From Alphaproteobacteria bacterium (GTDB taxonomy: Bacteria; Pseudomonadota; Alphaproteobacteria; Micavibrionales; UBA1664), in assembly GCA_002401195.1 (NCBI GenBank), contig NVSI01000057.1, forward strand, positions 2,366 through 8,919: a DNA stretch of 6,554 nt. Direction: 5' to 3'. Of this stretch, positions 5,093 to 6,554 are shown piece after piece. The notes under the pieces are model-generated. The model was not told the DNA's origin. It did not search any database and worked only from the letters and a program-made list of their open reading frames with translations. Position 1 is the stretch's first letter, and each line of letters starts with the position of its first letter. The position numbers and the translations under genes are program-made.

Positions 5093-6554
5093 ATGCAATT
5101 TAATTCAGGCATTTTTGTTTTTTTATTTCTGCCCATTACGATGGCGGTTTTTTATATTCTCAAACGCTATGCGCCGACGCGCATCATTTTATCATGGCTT
5201 GTTCTTGCATCTTTTATATTTTATGGATGGTGGAATCCCGTTTATTTAGGGTTAATCGCAGGGTCCATTATCGTAAATTATGGCCTTGGGATTTTGGGTC
5301 AAAATTACAAAAATAATAAACCAATCCTGACGGTCGCCGTTTTGTTAAATCTTGGGCTTCTTGGGTATTTCAAATATTTCAATTTCTTTATTGATAATAT
5401 TGAGGCGTTAAGCGGTTCAAGTTACGGATTTGAACGCATTGCCCTTCCCCTTGCGATATCGTTTTTTACATTTCAACAAATCGCCTATCAGGTCGATATT
5501 TACCGCAAAGAATGCGCCGAGCGTAATTTTATGAAATACGCATTATTCGTGACCTTTTTCCCGCAATTAATTGCAGGTCCAATTGTCCATCACAAGGAAA
5601 TGATGCCGCAAATTGAAACCATAAAAACCAATGATATTGCCTTACATGGCGCTCTTTTTTCTGGCCTTTTATTCTTTTGCATCGGCCTGTTTAAAAAAGT
5701 GATCTTGGCCGACGCCTTAGCCGAATTTGCAAACCCTCTTTTCGACACCGACCTTGCGCATTACACCCCAACGGCATGGGAATCATGGGCGTCAATTCTG
5801 TCCTATACAGGGCAAATATATTTTGATTTCAGCGGATATTGCGACATGGCGATGGGGCTTGCTCTCTTTTTTGGTGTTCGCCTCCCTGTCAATTTCGCAT
5901 CCCCTTACAAAGCCCGTAACATCAGTGAGTTTTGGCGAACATGGCACATCACATTAGGGCGTTTTTTACGCGATTATTTATACATTCCCCTTGGTGGAAA
6001 TCGCGTTGGATCAATCGCACAAATGCGCAATGTTATCGTCGTTATGCTTCTTGGAGGATTATGGCACGGCGCCAGTTGGACATTCGTTATTTGGGGTGGA
6101 ATTCATGGCGCCCTTCTTGCCATTCACGCGACGTGGAGTAAATTAACTCTCATCCGCCTTCCCCATATTATCGCCGTTGCGATTACGTTTTTTGCCGTTT
6201 CTTTCGCGTGGATATTTTTCCGCGCGGATACTCTGAGCGATGCCATCACTATTCTTTCGTCCCTTCATAATTTTGATATGACGCGCCTGCCCTATTTCTA
6301 TGACGCGCCCATCACATTACAAAACACAGTTCAGCTTATCGGCCTGACATCATTCCATGCATTTTATTGGATAATTTTTGGAGGATTCATCATTTTCCTT
6401 CTTCCCAATTCCATTCAAATCCATGAAAAATTAGATACATCCCTTTCCAAAACGCAAAAACATTACGGCATTGGCGCCCTTTTGGGGGGACTTATCTTTC
6501 TTATGATTATCAACGCTTGCAAGGAAACCAATGAGTTCATTTATTTCAATTTTT
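5093..6554 (+). CDS. MBOAT-family O-acyltransferase, AlgI-like (stop just outside window)
   Basis: This multi-pass inner-membrane protein belongs to the membrane-bound O-acyltransferase family, in the AlgI/DltB branch that moves acyl (usually acetyl) groups across the membrane for O-acylation of surface polysaccharide. The 487 visible codons show the whole family pattern. There is an N-terminal IFVFLFLPI opening, FYGWWNP, YFKYFNFF, and LPLAISFFTFQQIAYQVD. Then come FPQLIAGPI, YFDFSGYCDMAMG and NFASPYKARNISEFWRTWH (His285), followed by RDYLYIPLGGNR and LLGGLWHGASW, whose His325 is the invariant MBOAT histidine. The last residues EFIYFNF match the usual AlgI C-terminal end (FIYFQF), so the stop probably starts at 6554. 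ATG 5093 is the first start after an in-frame stop and aligns with the family start. Its only Shine-Dalgarno-like AAAGGA (5071-5076) touches the parE stop and is 16 bases away. It is probably co-transcribed with parE. An SGNH/AlgJ-like partner might follow; it is not visible. The polymer modified is unknown. Confidence 0.93.
   Translation, partial: MQFNSGIFVFLFLPITMAVFYILKRYAPTRIILSWLVLASFIFYGWWNPVYLGLIAGSIIVNYGLGILGQNYKNNKPILTVAVLLNLGLLGYFKYFNFFIDNIEALSGSSYGFERIALPLAISFFTFQQIAYQVDIYRKECAERNFMKYALFVTFFPQLIAGPIVHHKEMMPQIETIKTNDIALHGALFSGLLFFCIGLFKKVILADALAEFANPLFDTDLAHYTPTAWESWASILSYTGQIYFDFSGYCDMAMGLALFFGVRLPVNFASPYKARNISEFWRTWHITLGRFLRDYLYIPLGGNRVGSIAQMRNVIVVMLLGGLWHGASWTFVIWGGIHGALLAIHATWSKLTLIRLPHIIAVAITFFAVSFAWIFFRADTLSDAITILSSLHNFDMTRLPYFYDAPITLQNTVQLIGLTSFHAFYWIIFGGFIIFLLPNSIQIHEKLDTSLSKTQKHYGIGALLGGLIFLMIINACKETNEFIYFNF

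Noticed and set aside
5727..6141. Plus-strand ORFs in another frame within the MBOAT gene
   Set aside because: The MBOAT frame carries all family motifs without interruption; these are frame shadows.
1..6554. CRISPR, tRNA, rRNA, insertion sequence or prophage signals
   Set aside because: No repeated spacer pattern, cloverleaf, transposase or terminal inverted repeats were seen on either strand.

Overview
The window looks like a chromosomal segment of a Gram-negative alphaproteobacterium with moderate-to-low GC. The evidence is a ParE of the alphaproteobacterial style, a Rickettsia-17-kDa-antigen-like glycine-zipper lipoprotein and a YciA-type thioesterase. I cannot name the genus from sequence alone; a member of a Micavibrio- or Rhodospirillales-like lineage would fit, but that is a guess.

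Layout, left to right. Positions 1-764 (minus): the N-terminal membrane half of an ABC exporter resembling PglK/MsbA-type flippases, cut by the window edge. Positions 765-942: a non-coding gap holding a clear rho-independent terminator (stem arms 887-895 and 906-914) for the gene to its right. It also holds a well-placed Shine-Dalgarno and ATG, in frame with the ABC gene but closed by TAA after seven codons. Positions 943-1419 (minus): the 17 kDa antigen-like outer-membrane lipoprotein. Positions 1420-1515: a 96-base spacer with a possible promoter. Positions 1516-2685 (minus): an exported protein of unknown function, possibly two copies of one fold. Positions 2682-3074 (minus): a YciA-like acyl-CoA thioesterase whose stop overlaps the start of the exported protein (ATGA). 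Positions 3075-3113: a 39-base divergent intergenic region. Positions 3114-5072 (plus): ParE, topoisomerase IV subunit B. Positions 5093-6554 (plus): an AlgI-like MBOAT O-acyltransferase that reaches the window end and probably stops within the next two bases.

Working together: ParE is core chromosome-segregation machinery and YciA is housekeeping CoA-thioester metabolism. The remaining genes are concerned with the cell envelope: a probable glycan/lipid exporter, an outer-membrane lipoprotein, an exported protein and a polysaccharide O-acyltransferase. The minus-strand genes from YciA to the 17 kDa lipoprotein may form one transcription unit ending at the terminator, and parE and the MBOAT gene are probably co-transcribed. 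I see no mobile element, CRISPR array, tRNA or rRNA, and nothing that amounts to a new defence or signalling system. The points most worth a second look are the in-frame stop ahead of the ABC gene and the unrecognised two-part exported protein.
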